The translations under genes and the position numbers were made by a program. Under the pieces are notes generated by a model. The model was not told where the DNA came from and ran no database searches. It worked only from the letters and a program-made list of their open reading frames with translations. A stretch of DNA of 64,000 bases from Chloroherpetonaceae bacterium (GTDB taxonomy: Bacteria > Bacteroidota > Chlorobiia > Chlorobiales > Thermochlorobacteraceae). The stretch spans positions 1 to 64,000 of the forward strand of contig JANWWM010000016.1 in the NCBI GenBank assembly GCA_025055975.1, read 5' to 3'. Positions 51,941 to 61,440 of this stretch are shown one piece after another. Numbering within the stretch: position 1 is the first letter of the stretch; each line of letters begins with the position of its first letter.

Positions 51941-53067
51941 ACCGAATCCGTTTGGGTTGCGGCAATGGCTTGAACGGCTTGCTTCAAACTCTCGCAGACG
52001 CGCTCAATCATCTCTTCCGTCAGTTCCGCATACATCGGCAGCGAGAGCAACCGCGACATCTGCCTATGAGCGACGGGAAAATCCGACGGCTGATGCTTGA
52101 AACGCCGATAGGCTTCCGTGAACGGCAACGCGGTTGGATAATGAATGCCCGTCTCGATGCCATCGGCTTTGAGCTTGGCGATGACTTCGTCGCGGTTCGG
52201 GACTTGAACGACGTAGAGATGATAAACGTGGCGCGAGTGAGTTGGCTCAATGGGCAACTGAATGTCGAGGTCGGAAAGCCATTCGTCGTAGAGAGCGGCG
52301 TTTCGGCGTCGCGCTTCCGTCCATTCGTCGAGGCGTTTGAGTTTGACGGAAAGCACGGCGGCTTGAATGCCGTCCAATCGGCTATTTCTACCCTCGATTT
52401 TATGCACATTCTTGGCGACCTGTCCGTGATTGGCAATCATCCGCGCCTTTTGCGCGATGTCGTCGTCGTTGGTAACCATTCCGCCCGCGTCGCCGTAAGC
52501 GCCAAGATTTTTGCCCGGATAAAAACTGAACGAGGCGCAATCCCCCATCGTGCCCGCTTTGCGACCCTTGTAGGTTGCGCCGTGCGCTTGGGCGCAATCT
52601 TCCAAGACCTTTAAGTTATGCTTTCGGGCAATCGCCATAATCTCGTCCATCTCCGCGGGCAAGCCGTAAAGATGAACGGGAATGATGGCTTTGGTTCGCG
52701 GCGTGATTTTTTCCTCGATTTTGCCGATGTCTATCGTATAAGTTTCGGGGTGATTGTCGACGAAGACGGGCGTTGCGCCAACGGTCGTAACCGCTTCCGC
52801 CGTTGAAATCCAAGTGTTCGCGGGGACGAGGACTTCGTCGCCGCGTCCGATGCCCATCGCTTGCAAAAGAATCTCGATGGAGTCCGTTCCATTCGCGCAA
52901 GAAACGCAATGTTTAACTCCGAGATAGGCGGCAAACTCGTCTTCAAAAATTTTGGCGTATTTGCCGCTGATGAACGCCGTTTCGGAGATGACTTTGGCGA
53001 TGGCATCATCTATTTCGCGCCGAATCGTGAGATACTGCGCCTTCAAATCCACGAAAGGAACGGTCAT
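51937..53067 (-). CDS. DegT/DnrJ/EryC1 aminotransferase (WbpE-like)
   Basis: A 376-residue PLP-dependent sugar aminotransferase. MTVPFVDLKAQYLTIRREIDDAI leads in, CANGTDSIEILLQAMGIGRGDEVLVPANTWISTAEAV forms the PLP-phosphate loop, EDCAQAHGATYKGRKAGTMGDCASFSFYPGKNLGAYGDAGG holds the Asp and the Schiff-base Lys, and HGQVAKNVHKIEGRNSRLDGIQAAVL follows. It would aminate the 3-keto sugar made by the WbpB-like enzyme with glutamate as donor. The start is ATG 53067; the 51 upstream track residues overlap the previous gene. It overlaps the DUF354 gene by 4 bp (ATGA). Confidence 0.92.
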   Translation of the reverse strand: MTVPFVDLKAQYLTIRREIDDAIAKVISETAFISGKYAKIFEDEFAAYLGVKHCVSCANGTDSIEILLQAMGIGRGDEVLVPANTWISTAEAVTTVGATPVFVDNHPETYTIDIGKIEEKITPRTKAIIPVHLYGLPAEMDEIMAIARKHNLKVLEDCAQAHGATYKGRKAGTMGDCASFSFYPGKNLGAYGDAGGMVTNDDDIAQKARMIANHGQVAKNVHKIEGRNSRLDGIQAAVLSVKLKRLDEWTEARRRNAALYDEWLSDLDIQLPIEPTHSRHVYHLYVVQVPNRDEVIAKLKADGIETGIHYPTALPFTEAYRRFKHQPSDFPVAHRQMSRLLSLPMYAELTEEMIERVCESLKQAVQAIAATQTDSV

Positions 53068-53078
53068 AAAGAAACGAG

Positions 53079-54230
53079 TTAAGAGTGAAACAGAAAAAAA
53101 CTCAATGCCGCGAACATCCACGCACTCGACCACCGCATATATGGGATTCTGTTCAATCCATATTTTCCGCGTTGATAGTAGATGTAGCCGCTTTCGTCCT
53201 GCATGTTGTTCAACGCCCAATTCACGACGCGCGTCGCCAATTCCATCTTGCCGAATCGGGTCAAGGTCAGAATCGACTGCGCGATGGCGGTGGCATCGAT
53301 CGGATACAGGTTTTTGTCGTAGTATTTCGGAATCTCGCCTCGCTCAAAGAAATTTTCCTCGTAGTATCGCAAGCCCTTTTCCAACGCTTCGCTAAAACTC
53401 CGGTCGCCCGAATGCTTTTGGTAGTCGTCCAAGCAATCGAGCACATAGCCCGTGTGAAAGTTATCCGCCCATGTTCGAGCGTCGCCTTTTTTGGTCGCGT
53501 AAGCCCATGCGCCGTTTGGTTGCTGTTTTCTGACGACGAACTCGACCGTCTTTCGCGCCTCTCGAATCAACCTGTCGTCTTTGGTTACGGAATAGACTTG
53601 CGCCAGAAGTCTTGCGCCTTTCATCGTCGCGTTGAGAACCACTTGCCTGTCGAGTGGCGAATACGAGTAACAGAACACGTCGCCCTCGTAGGTTTTGTTC
53701 AGGTCGTTTAGAACGAATCTCGTGGCGCTTTCGCACAGGGCGAAGGCTTTTTGACACCCTGTAATTTGGTAATACCCGAAGAGCGCGTTGGTAATAAATC
53801 CCGTCGCCACGACCGTCGGCGCGAAAGCGGGAATTCGCGCATATCGGGCTTCCCAATCAAAATCGTAACCCCAGCATGCGCCCGAATACCCTTCGGATTT
53901 CAGACGCTCCAACTCCCGCAATAAGAAATCAAATTTCATACCATAGTTTTCATCGGGGCGTAGGCGCGATAGGTAGGCGTATCCTTGCAAGCAAAGACCC
54001 AGCGTAACGGGGTTGTAGCCTTTCGAAATGCCGAGCCAAGGTCGGATGTTGACTGGCAGTCGTTTCAAAACCTGCTGAAATCCCCATCGAAGCGCTTTGT
54101 TGCGATTGAGAATCGGCAAGCGAAAGATTGGCGAAGTTAGCGCGTCGTAGGGGTCGTAGCCGCGATACGATTCGCGCTCAATGTATCGTTGCAGCCGAAA
54201 GAGCCGTTCTGAAATCAAGTCCGTTTCCAT
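53079..54230 (-). CDS. Alpha/alpha-toroid protein of polysaccharide cluster
   Basis: A 383-residue protein with six or so helical hairpins typical of an alpha/alpha toroid: NPVTLGLCLQGYAYLSRL, YSGACWGYDFDWEARYARIPAFAPTVVATGFITNALFGYY, LNATMKGARLLAQVYSVT, VRKQQPNGAWAYATKKGDARTWADNFHTGYVLDCL and YPIDATAIAQSILTLTRF. Aromatic, His and Asp residues line repeated QPNGAW/FHTGY segments, as in lyase, epimerase and GH-type toroids. I recognise no proven enzyme. It is the first gene of the operon, 11 bp before the aminotransferase, so uronic-acid glycan handling is inferred. The start is ATG 54230; the track uses TTG 54257. A TAAATTTG element is 25 bp upstream. Confidence 0.78.
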   Translation of the reverse strand: METDLISERLFRLQRYIERESYRGYDPYDALTSPIFRLPILNRNKALRWGFQQVLKRLPVNIRPWLGISKGYNPVTLGLCLQGYAYLSRLRPDENYGMKFDFLLRELERLKSEGYSGACWGYDFDWEARYARIPAFAPTVVATGFITNALFGYYQITGCQKAFALCESATRFVLNDLNKTYEGDVFCYSYSPLDRQVVLNATMKGARLLAQVYSVTKDDRLIREARKTVEFVVRKQQPNGAWAYATKKGDARTWADNFHTGYVLDCLDDYQKHSGDRSFSEALEKGLRYYEENFFERGEIPKYYDKNLYPIDATAIAQSILTLTRFGKMELATRVVNWALNNMQDESGYIYYQRGKYGLNRIPYMRWSSAWMFAALSFFLFHS

Positions 54231-54254
54231 CTGTCGCTTGCGGCGGAGCGTCGG

Positions 54255-54262
54255 CAAATTTA
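54255..54262 (-). promoter_or_regulatory. TAAATTTG -7-like element of the polysaccharide operon
   Basis: A perfect TAnnTTTG on the minus strand, 25 bp upstream of the first operon gene (ATG 54230). No TTTG at the usual spacing was found. Confidence 0.4.
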
Positions 54263-54317
54263 CGACTTTTGCTCGACTCGTCGCATCGCCGCAACGGGAT
54301 TCGCTTCCAAGTTTGGC

Positions 54318-55649
54318 TCAACGCTCAAAAATCGCCTTGCCAATCGCGCACTCCAAGCATCGAAACGCCTCGCAATACGATTTTTGAAGCTCAATCAGCC
54401 CTTGTTCCATCATTGCGGATTTGACTTGATAGACATCGCCCAAGAGTTCGCGCATTGCGGCGCTCGAAAGTTCGCTCGTCAAGCCCTTCGGGTAGGCGGC
54501 GTAGAGCGCGAAGACGTCGCGTCGTCTCGCGTCGTCGCCTCGCGTTTGATAGAAGCCGTAGAGCGCGGGCAGGAGCGCGTTTAGGACGATTTCGGCGGCG
54601 CGCGTTTTTCCAACGAGCGATTTTAGGGGCGTTTTCGCCTCTGCGCCAAAGCGGTAATGCGTTTGCCAATAGCCGCTCGCGTCGGCAAGGAAAAGGCTTT
54701 CAAGCAGGGCGAGTTTGCGCCTAATGGGCAGGCTCGTCTCAATGATGTCGGTCGCCGATTTGAGAAAGCCGCGTTCCAAATTTTTGGAGAGAATTTCGGC
54801 GAGCGCGGCGATTCGAAGCGTCGGAAAGTTCGCGGGGCGAAGCCGAAAGAAGACCCACTCGCTCGCTTGAAGTTTCGGAAGCGAGGCGAATTCCGTCCGC
54901 TCAAACTCGGCGCGAAGCGCGGTCGCGTAAGCCTCGCCGAGCGATTCGGGAACGAGACCCGACAGCGAGAAGAAAATCGCTTCGAGTTTTTCTCGACGCG
55001 CCGCAAAACTTAGCGTCGCAAAGCTTTTCAGGCGTTCAAACGGAACCAGCGACGCGAGTTTTTCCATTGGCGCGGCGTTCTCGGCGTAGCCAAGCGCGCG
55101 AGCCAAAGCGCGATAAATTCGCTCGTCGTCGTTTTCGGAGAGTTCTTTCAAACGCTCGACCTTTCTTGAAAATCGCTCTTCCGCAAGCCGCCGAACCCAA
55201 TCCAGTTTCAACTCGTCGTCAACGCTCGCCAGCAACGAGGCGCAGTGCAGCGCGGGGCGATTCGTCAGAGCCGCCTCGTCTCGAATGCACCGAGCGAGAA
55301 CGCGATGCAAATCGTCGTTCAAATGTTTCGAAAGTTCCAAAACGGGCGGCGAATCGGGGATCGGTTCGTCGCGCTCGAAGACGACGTGCAGAATCACCTT
55401 GTCGTAATGCGCGCTTTCGCCATGCCGATGCCGCTTCCAATCCGACGCGCGCGCGTGAATTTCGACGTCTCCGAATCGCTCTTCGCCATCGATCAAAATT
55501 TTCGCGCCGAGAAAATCCGCGCCCTCGTTGCGATTGAGCGTTCCGACCGCGAGAATTTGAAGCGGCTTTGCGTCGACGGTTTGAAGCGTGGCGAGATTGA
55601 GGTAAAGATTTTTCCAAATGTGGCGGAGGTATTTTTCGGGAATGTTCAT
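54318..55649 (-). CDS. DUF2851 family protein
   Basis: A 443-residue protein matching the DUF2851 pattern seen in Bacteroidota and Chlorobiota: PEKYLRHIWKNLYLNLATLQTVDAKPLQILAVGTLNRNEGADFLGAKILIDGEERFGDVEIHARASDWKRHRHG...YDKVILHVVFE. The N-terminal part with DVEIH and HVV spaced across strands resembles a PD-(D/E)XK-like nuclease core, but this is only a structural suspicion. The remainder is helical. It is cytosolic. It stands between the polysaccharide operon and icd and is separated from icd by a terminator. Function unknown. Confidence 0.85.
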   Translation of the reverse strand: MNIPEKYLRHIWKNLYLNLATLQTVDAKPLQILAVGTLNRNEGADFLGAKILIDGEERFGDVEIHARASDWKRHRHGESAHYDKVILHVVFERDEPIPDSPPVLELSKHLNDDLHRVLARCIRDEAALTNRPALHCASLLASVDDELKLDWVRRLAEERFSRKVERLKELSENDDERIYRALARALGYAENAAPMEKLASLVPFERLKSFATLSFAARREKLEAIFFSLSGLVPESLGEAYATALRAEFERTEFASLPKLQASEWVFFRLRPANFPTLRIAALAEILSKNLERGFLKSATDIIETSLPIRRKLALLESLFLADASGYWQTHYRFGAEAKTPLKSLVGKTRAAEIVLNALLPALYGFYQTRGDDARRRDVFALYAAYPKGLTSELSSAAMRELLGDVYQVKSAMMEQGLIELQKSYCEAFRCLECAIGKAIFER

Positions 55650-55668
55650 CGCCGTCGACGCGAAAGCG

Positions 55669-55698
55669 AAAGGCGTTGCTCAAACGAACAACGCCTTT
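55669..55698 (-). terminator. Intrinsic terminator of icd
   Basis: AAAGGCGTTG pairs perfectly with CAACGCCTTT around a 10-nt loop, 10 bp after the icd stop (minus strand) and just before the DUF2851 start. Only short T-runs follow. Confidence 0.7.
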
Positions 55699-55707
55699 TC
55701 GAGACCA

Positions 55708-56982
<1,275 letters not shown>

Positions 56983-57015
56983 GCTGCGTTCATTTTTTAA
57001 GGTTATTGGAAAAAC

Positions 57016-57966
57016 TTACCAATTTCCGAGGTAATCCCACTCAAATTTTGTGAGAAAGCGACCGAGACGCTTGACGACTTTTTCGGCGGTATGCTTGCCT
57101 CTAAAATCGACCGTTCCGCCACGCCCCTCCTCTTCAATGACGGCGGCGATGTCCTTGAACTCCGATTCGGAAAGCGTTTGGTGTTGCCGTGCGCTTTCAG
57201 CGATTTCCATTGCGAAGTCAAAGTAACGATACTGCATCGTCAAAACAATCGCGCGGACGAGTTTATCTTTGGCGTAAAAAAGGCTGTCTTTCGGGAGTGC
57301 GGGAATGTCGCGGAAGTAAATCGCGTCGCCTGCGACGAGTTGCCCTTTCGGTCCGCCCAAGCGCGCGCCGCTTTTGCGCTTAAAGTAATTGCTTTTGGCT
57401 AAATCAAACAGAACAAAGCCCTGCTCGGCGAGAAGCGCGTCAATGTCGCGAAAGAGCGGCGCGTTGGAGAAAACGCGATTGAACCAGACCTCGACTTCGA
57501 CGGCAAAGACTCGTTTCAAGGTCTCGCCCGCGCCGTTGAGAATGTCGCGCTCGCACCCTTCGGTATCGATTTTCACGTAATCTACGTCGTCAATGCCCGC
57601 TTGTTTGAGCGCGTCGTCGAGCGCCTGCGTCGCAACGGGAACTTCTCGTTTGATGGCATAATTTGGGGCGGAAACGAAACGATTGACGAAGACGTAATTC
57701 GGACGGAAAAGCGAACTGCTTCCCTCGGCTTGGAGCAAGTGAAACGTGCGCGCTTCGCCGCGATTGCCAACGGCAAGTGGCAGATACTTCACGAAAGGGT
57801 CGCCTTTGGCGTTGAGCGTTGCGCACTCGGCTTCGTCAGGCTCAAACCCGATGATTCGCATCGGAACTTTCGACGGTAAATTTTTCCAACGCGCGTTGAT
57901 ACCTGCGCGCGCACCAATGTCAATGAGCGTAAGCGGCGCGGTAATGTATTTTTTGAGCGACTGCAT
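57016..57966 (-). CDS. FkbM-family methyltransferase
   Basis: A 316-residue SAM-dependent methyltransferase: motif I LTLIDIGARAGINARWKNL, GFEPDEAECATLNAKGD, LPLAVGNRGEARTFHLLQAEGSSSLFRPN and the FkbM signature VDYVKIDTEGCERDILNGAGETLKRVFAVEVEVWF. Members O-methylate sugars and natural products and are frequent in surface-polysaccharide loci. A C-terminal extension of about 90 residues (from DALLAEQGFVLFDLAKSNYFKR) is helical. It is encoded 9 bp after fabI on the same strand and 33 bp before icd. Confidence 0.9.
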   Translation of the reverse strand: MQSLKKYITAPLTLIDIGARAGINARWKNLPSKVPMRIIGFEPDEAECATLNAKGDPFVKYLPLAVGNRGEARTFHLLQAEGSSSLFRPNYVFVNRFVSAPNYAIKREVPVATQALDDALKQAGIDDVDYVKIDTEGCERDILNGAGETLKRVFAVEVEVWFNRVFSNAPLFRDIDALLAEQGFVLFDLAKSNYFKRKSGARLGGPKGQLVAGDAIYFRDIPALPKDSLFYAKDKLVRAIVLTMQYRYFDFAMEIAESARQHQTLSESEFKDIAAVIEEEGRGGTVDFRGKHTAEKVVKRLGRFLTKFEWDYLGNW

Positions 57967-57975
57967 TTATCCCAT

Positions 57976-58890
57976 TCATCCTTCTTTCTTCGCTTTCCAC
58001 TTTCCGCCTTTGAGGTGCGGCGGCAACATTTCTTCCAAGCCCGATTGGGCGACGAGTTCGTCGTTCTTCAACGCTTCGTGCAAGATGCGGAGAATCGGCA
58101 GCGACGATCCCATTGAGCTGTATCCGCCGTCGTGATAGAGGTTTTGCATCGTCACTTTGCGCGTCAGGTCGGAAAGCAGCGTAACCACGTAATCGGCGCA
58201 ATCTTCCGCCGTGGCGTTGCCGAGCGGCGCGAGCAGATGCGCGTGTTCATACATCAAATCGAAATTCTCGATGCCGCTTCCCGCTCGCGTGTAGGTTGGG
58301 CTTTGCGACACGGTGTTGATGCGAATGCCGCGCTTGCCGAGAATTTGCCCGTAACTGCGCGCGATGGATTCGAGCAAGGCTTTCGCGTCCGCCATATCGG
58401 TGTAGCCCGAATAGGCGCGCTGCGCGGCAATGTAGGTGAGCGCGACGATGCTTCCGTAGTCGTTCAAAACGTCTTGCTTCAACGCCGCCGTGATGATTTT
58501 GTGAAGCGACAATCCCGACACATCGAGCGTCTTTTGATACCACTCGTAGTTCAGGTCGTCGTAAGGCTTTTCTTTGCGAATGTTTTGCGACATCCCGATG
58601 GAATGCACGATGAAATCAATCTTGCCGAACTTCTCTTTAAGCTCGCCAAAGCCTTTGAACAGCTCGTCGAAGTTGCTCGCGTCGGCTTGAATGAACGGGG
58701 CGGAGAGCATTTCGCAGAGTTGATTGACCTTCCCGACGCGCTGCGCGATGGCGACGTTGGAAATCGCCAGTTGCGCGCCCTCTCGATGCGCCGCCAGCGC
58801 GATGCTCCATCCGATTGAGCTTTCATCGAGCGGACCAAAGACGATGCCTTTCTTGCCTTTGAGAAGCCCGTAGGATTTTTGTTCGCTCAT
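57976..58890 (-). CDS. fabI: Enoyl-[acyl-carrier-protein] reductase
   Basis: A 304-residue short-chain dehydrogenase of the FabI group, reducing trans-2-enoyl-ACP in the last step of fatty acid elongation. It has the FabI-type cofactor loop KGIVFGPLDESSIGWSIALAAHREGAQLAIS, DFIVHSIGMSQN, VALTYIAAQRAYSGYTDMADAKALLESIARSYG with the active Tyr and Lys, and GIRINTVSQSPTYTRAGSGIENF. FabI usually has 255-265 residues; a C-terminal tail of about 40 (EALKNDELVAQSGLEEMLPPHLKGGKWKAKKEG) is extra. NADH or NADPH preference cannot be set. Confidence 0.92.
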   Translation of the reverse strand: MSEQKSYGLLKGKKGIVFGPLDESSIGWSIALAAHREGAQLAISNVAIAQRVGKVNQLCEMLSAPFIQADASNFDELFKGFGELKEKFGKIDFIVHSIGMSQNIRKEKPYDDLNYEWYQKTLDVSGLSLHKIITAALKQDVLNDYGSIVALTYIAAQRAYSGYTDMADAKALLESIARSYGQILGKRGIRINTVSQSPTYTRAGSGIENFDLMYEHAHLLAPLGNATAEDCADYVVTLLSDLTRKVTMQNLYHDGGYSSMGSSLPILRILHEALKNDELVAQSGLEEMLPPHLKGGKWKAKKEG

Positions 58891-58955
58891 GATGCTGCGA
58901 CGGTTTTTTTCAAACGCGGATTTGAAGATACGCCTTGCGCAAGGAAAAGAAAAGC

Positions 58956-58979
58956 AATCTCGCTTGCGCTCGAAATGAC
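58956..58979. repeat. Degraded copy of repeat half-unit A
   Basis: aatctcgcttgcgctcgaaatgac resembles half-unit A (ctcgcttcgctcggaatgac) of the array at 1155-1509, in the gap between fabI and the WD40 gene. It is short, so chance resemblance is possible. Confidence 0.4.
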
Positions 58980-58987
58980 GAGCGATT

Positions 58988-59007
58988 CGGCGCGGCTTAT
59001 CGCGCCG
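58988..59007 (-). terminator. GC-rich hairpin after the WD40 gene
   Basis: CGGCGCG pairs with CGCGCCG around GCTTAT, 25 bp after the WD40 stop on the minus strand. No T-run follows, so termination is uncertain. Confidence 0.4.
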
Positions 59008-59031
59008 CCCAAACGCGAGGGAGGCGCGCGA

Positions 59032-60207
59032 TCACTTTTTCAGTTCCCAGAGTTTGACCGTCTTGTCGTCGCTGGCGGTAACGAAGTAACGCTCGTCGGG
59101 CGAGAGCGAAACGGCGTTGATGGTGAAGGCGTGTCCGCCCGCGTTGCGGTCGATCGTCTCGATGCACTGAGCTTTTTCAATGTCCCAGAGTTTGATGGTC
59201 TTGTCTTGGCTTACGGTGAGCAGTTCTTTTCCGCCGTTGAGAAAGGTCATTCCTTTGATGGAGAAGGTATGCGCGAGAATTTTGACTTTTGGTTTGATGG
59301 TTTTGCCCTCGACCGTCCAAACGCGCAAGCGCGCGTCTTTGCCGCCCGTGATGAAGTATTTGCCGTCGGGCGAAAAGCTTACGCAGAAGACGGAGTCGCC
59401 GTGCCCTTCGATGTTGTGCAGAACTTCAAAGGTTTTCGCGTCCAAAATTTTGACGAACCTATCGCTGCTGCCCGTGGCGAGCAATTCGCCGTTGGGCGAA
59501 AAGGCAATGGCGCGAATGTTGCCCGAATGAAGCGGAACGACGCGAGCGAGCGAAAAATCGGACGTTCGGAACGCTTTGAGCGCGCCGCCCGACGCGCCAA
59601 CGTAGAGTTCCGTTTCGTCGGGGTTGAGCGCGAGCGCGTAATTCGGCAAGAGTTGCGGATTGGAGAAGACGACCTCGCGTTCCGAAGCGGCTTTGCCCGC
59701 CTTCTCAAACGCCGCCTGAATGATGGCGCAATGCTTCTTGGTCTCCGAATCGGTTTTGTTGAGTTCGTAAAAAACGTAGCGAAGCGCGTCGTAGATGCCC
59801 GTCAAGCCCTCGACCTCGACGGTTTCTTTGCCGTCGGAGACCATCGCGCGACCGTCGCGTTCTTCGGGCTCGTGCAAGCGAGCGACGGAAATGTGGTTCG
59901 CGCCGAGTTGCGGCGAGAGAATCGTGGCGAGTTTGTCGAAGTTTTGCGCGTCGTAGACGATGGTCATTCCGTCGCGCCCCGTGGTGACGAAGTATTTGCC
60001 GCTTTTGGAAAAGAGCGTCGCGTAAACGGATTGACGATGGTCGGCAAGCCCGCCAATCGCTTCGGGTTTGCCGATTTCATAGACGAAGACGGAGCGCAAG
60101 CCGCCTGCCGCCGCGAACCGTTTTCCATTCGGCGCAAAGGCGACCGTGTAAGCGTTTTGTTTGTTCTCGAAAAACGTTTGAACGGGCGAAATTCTCGTTT
60201 CGCTCAT
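59032..60207 (-). CDS. WD40 repeat beta-propeller protein
   Basis: In 391 residues about seven WD40 blades can be read, for example YTVAFAPNGKRFAAAGGLRSVFVYEIGKP, VYATLFSKSGKYFVTTGRDGMTIVYDA, IRAIAFSPNGELLATGSSDRFVKILDA, VFCVSFSPDGKYFITGGKDARLRVWTVEG, IKGMTFLNGGKELLTVSQDKTIKLWDIEKAQ and INAVSLSPDERYFVTASDDKTVKLWELKK. The middle blades (residues about 85-190) are degenerate. It has no signal peptide or enzymatic domain, so it probably serves as a cytosolic interaction platform. Its start overlaps the stop of the membrane protein at 60204-60659 (ATGA), tying it to that cluster. Confidence 0.92.
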   Translation of the reverse strand: MSETRISPVQTFFENKQNAYTVAFAPNGKRFAAAGGLRSVFVYEIGKPEAIGGLADHRQSVYATLFSKSGKYFVTTGRDGMTIVYDAQNFDKLATILSPQLGANHISVARLHEPEERDGRAMVSDGKETVEVEGLTGIYDALRYVFYELNKTDSETKKHCAIIQAAFEKAGKAASEREVVFSNPQLLPNYALALNPDETELYVGASGGALKAFRTSDFSLARVVPLHSGNIRAIAFSPNGELLATGSSDRFVKILDAKTFEVLHNIEGHGDSVFCVSFSPDGKYFITGGKDARLRVWTVEGKTIKPKVKILAHTFSIKGMTFLNGGKELLTVSQDKTIKLWDIEKAQCIETIDRNAGGHAFTINAVSLSPDERYFVTASDDKTVKLWELKK

Positions 60208-60659
60208 GGACGCAACGAACTGTTTTGAGACCTCGCGTCAGCGGGGTTGAACGCGCTGGCTTGCGCGCTCGTTTGAACGCGATTGAACCGATTAACCAAA
60301 AATTCGCGCGTTTTGTTCAACGCAAAGTTCGTCAGCGCTTGCAGGACGAACTCTTTGAGCGGCTGCCAAATCGGTGAAGCGGATTTCGAGGATCGGACGC
60401 TTGACGACATCGAGTCACGCGCGGCGTTTGGCTTTTCGGGAAATAGCGCCGCGCCGATCGCCCGTCCCAACAGCCACCCCGCGCCAAGCGCCAGCGCGAG
60501 CGTCGCAAACGGAAAACGCGAGACGACGCCTTTCAGCGCAAGACGCGCTTGGAGCGCGTCTTTGAGCGCCCGTTTGCGCGTTTTGAGCCGCGCCATTCGG
60601 ACTTCCGCGATTCGTTCAAGCTCGCGTCGTCGTCGCTCCAACTCGTCGAGTTCCGACAT
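60204..60659 (-). CDS. Small membrane protein, YqjK-like position
   Basis: In 151 residues the first 45 are a basic, charged helix (ELERRRRELERIAEVRMARLKTRKRALKDALQAR), followed by one hydrophobic segment FPFATLALALGAGWLLGRAIGAALF with a glycine-zipper pattern and a polar tail with a second amphipathic stretch. I do not recognise it by sequence. Its place after YqjD- and YqjE-like genes, and its helix-then-membrane layout, match YqjK. It is translationally coupled with the WD40 gene. Likely inner-membrane, role unknown. Confidence 0.65.
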   Translation of the reverse strand: MSELDELERRRRELERIAEVRMARLKTRKRALKDALQARLALKGVVSRFPFATLALALGAGWLLGRAIGAALFPEKPNAARDSMSSSVRSSKSASPIWQPLKEFVLQALTNFALNKTREFLVNRFNRVQTSAQASAFNPADARSQNSSLRP

Positions 60660-60665
60660 CGCTTC

Positions 60666-61064
60666 TTACCGCTTCGCTGATTGACGGCGTTGATACTCGC
60701 GCCATAACAGTTTGAGGAACGTTTGGCGCAACCAATCGGGCTGAAGCCAGTTGAGAAACGCCATGCCCGCAAGGAGCGCGCCGCCCGTCGCCAAAAACCC
60801 AAGCGACCCTCGTCCAAACAGCTCGCCCAAATACAGCGCGAGCGCGACGAACAAGCACGACGCGCCAACGAACCATAGCAGCGCGACGGCAAGGCTCGCC
60901 GCGAAACTCGAAAGCAGCTCGATCGCGTCCAACTTGGCAAGCTCGATTTTGGCGGCGAGCAATTCCGATGCGTCGTCGAGAGATTGCGCGAAGGCTTCGT
61001 CGAGCGACTCGATGACGCTTTTTTCTCGCTCCGCGTCCGACGAAGCGCGACGATTCGGTTTCAT
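60666..61064 (-). CDS. Holin-X/YqjE-like inner membrane protein
   Basis: In 132 residues a charged N-terminal helix (ESLDEAFAQSLDDASELLAAKIELAKLDAIE) leads into two hydrophobic hairpin segments: LLSSFAASLAVALLWFVGASCLFVALALYLGELF and GSLGFLATGGALLAGMAFLNWLQPDWL. This is the layout of the putative holin-X/YqjE family (PF07332), membrane proteins often found with YqjD/ElaB-like proteins. No phage genes are nearby, so a lysis role is unlikely. It overlaps the YqjD-like gene by 4 bp (ATGA) and precedes the next membrane gene by 6 bp. Confidence 0.8.
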   Translation of the reverse strand: MKPNRRASSDAEREKSVIESLDEAFAQSLDDASELLAAKIELAKLDAIELLSSFAASLAVALLWFVGASCLFVALALYLGELFGRGSLGFLATGGALLAGMAFLNWLQPDWLRQTFLKLLWREYQRRQSAKR

Positions 61065-61291
61065 CGCTCTCGGCTTTTGCGCGAAGAGAATAGCAACCCC
61101 AAAACGAATCCCGCGCCAAGCGCGATGAGCGCGGATTGAATCGGATGCTCTTTGATGTAGTGCGCCACTCGCTCTTTGGCGCGTTGCGCCGCTTGGTATT
61201 GCGGCGTTTCCTTCAAAAGCTCGTAGTAAGCTTCGAGCCGCGCTTGAAGGTCTGCGACGTCTTCTCGGTCGGAATTGGCGCGTTCCGTCAT
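61061..61291 (-). CDS. YqjD/ElaB-like (DUF883) tail-anchored protein
   Basis: In 76 residues the helical N-terminus (DREDVADLQARLEAYYELLKETPQYQAAQRAKERVAHYIKE) is followed by a single C-terminal glycine-zipper anchor, HPIQSALIALGAGFVLGLLFSSRKSRER. This is the DUF883 form in which YqjD and ElaB of E. coli tether ribosomes or respond to stationary phase and stress; that role is known only from those proteins. It is the first of a yqjD-yqjE-yqjK-like set. The size is slightly below the usual 100 residues because the N-terminal helix is short. Confidence 0.8.
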   Translation of the reverse strand: MTERANSDREDVADLQARLEAYYELLKETPQYQAAQRAKERVAHYIKEHPIQSALIALGAGFVLGLLFSSRKSRER

Positions 61292-61440
61292 TGGCTTTGA
61301 TGGCGAAAATTGACGAGACGACTCGATGCGTGGAGCAATTTAGAAAACTTTTCTATCTTCTCTCGCAAGTCGTCGGAGGCTTGCGCTCTCGGCGGCTTGC
61401 GTTTTCAAGCGTCGTTTGAGCAACCATTCGTTTTCGTCCA

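Noticed and set aside
60666-61064. Phage holin / prophage remnant
   Set aside because: The holin-X-like protein is flanked by yqjD/yqjK-like genes and no phage structural, lysis or integrase genes are present.
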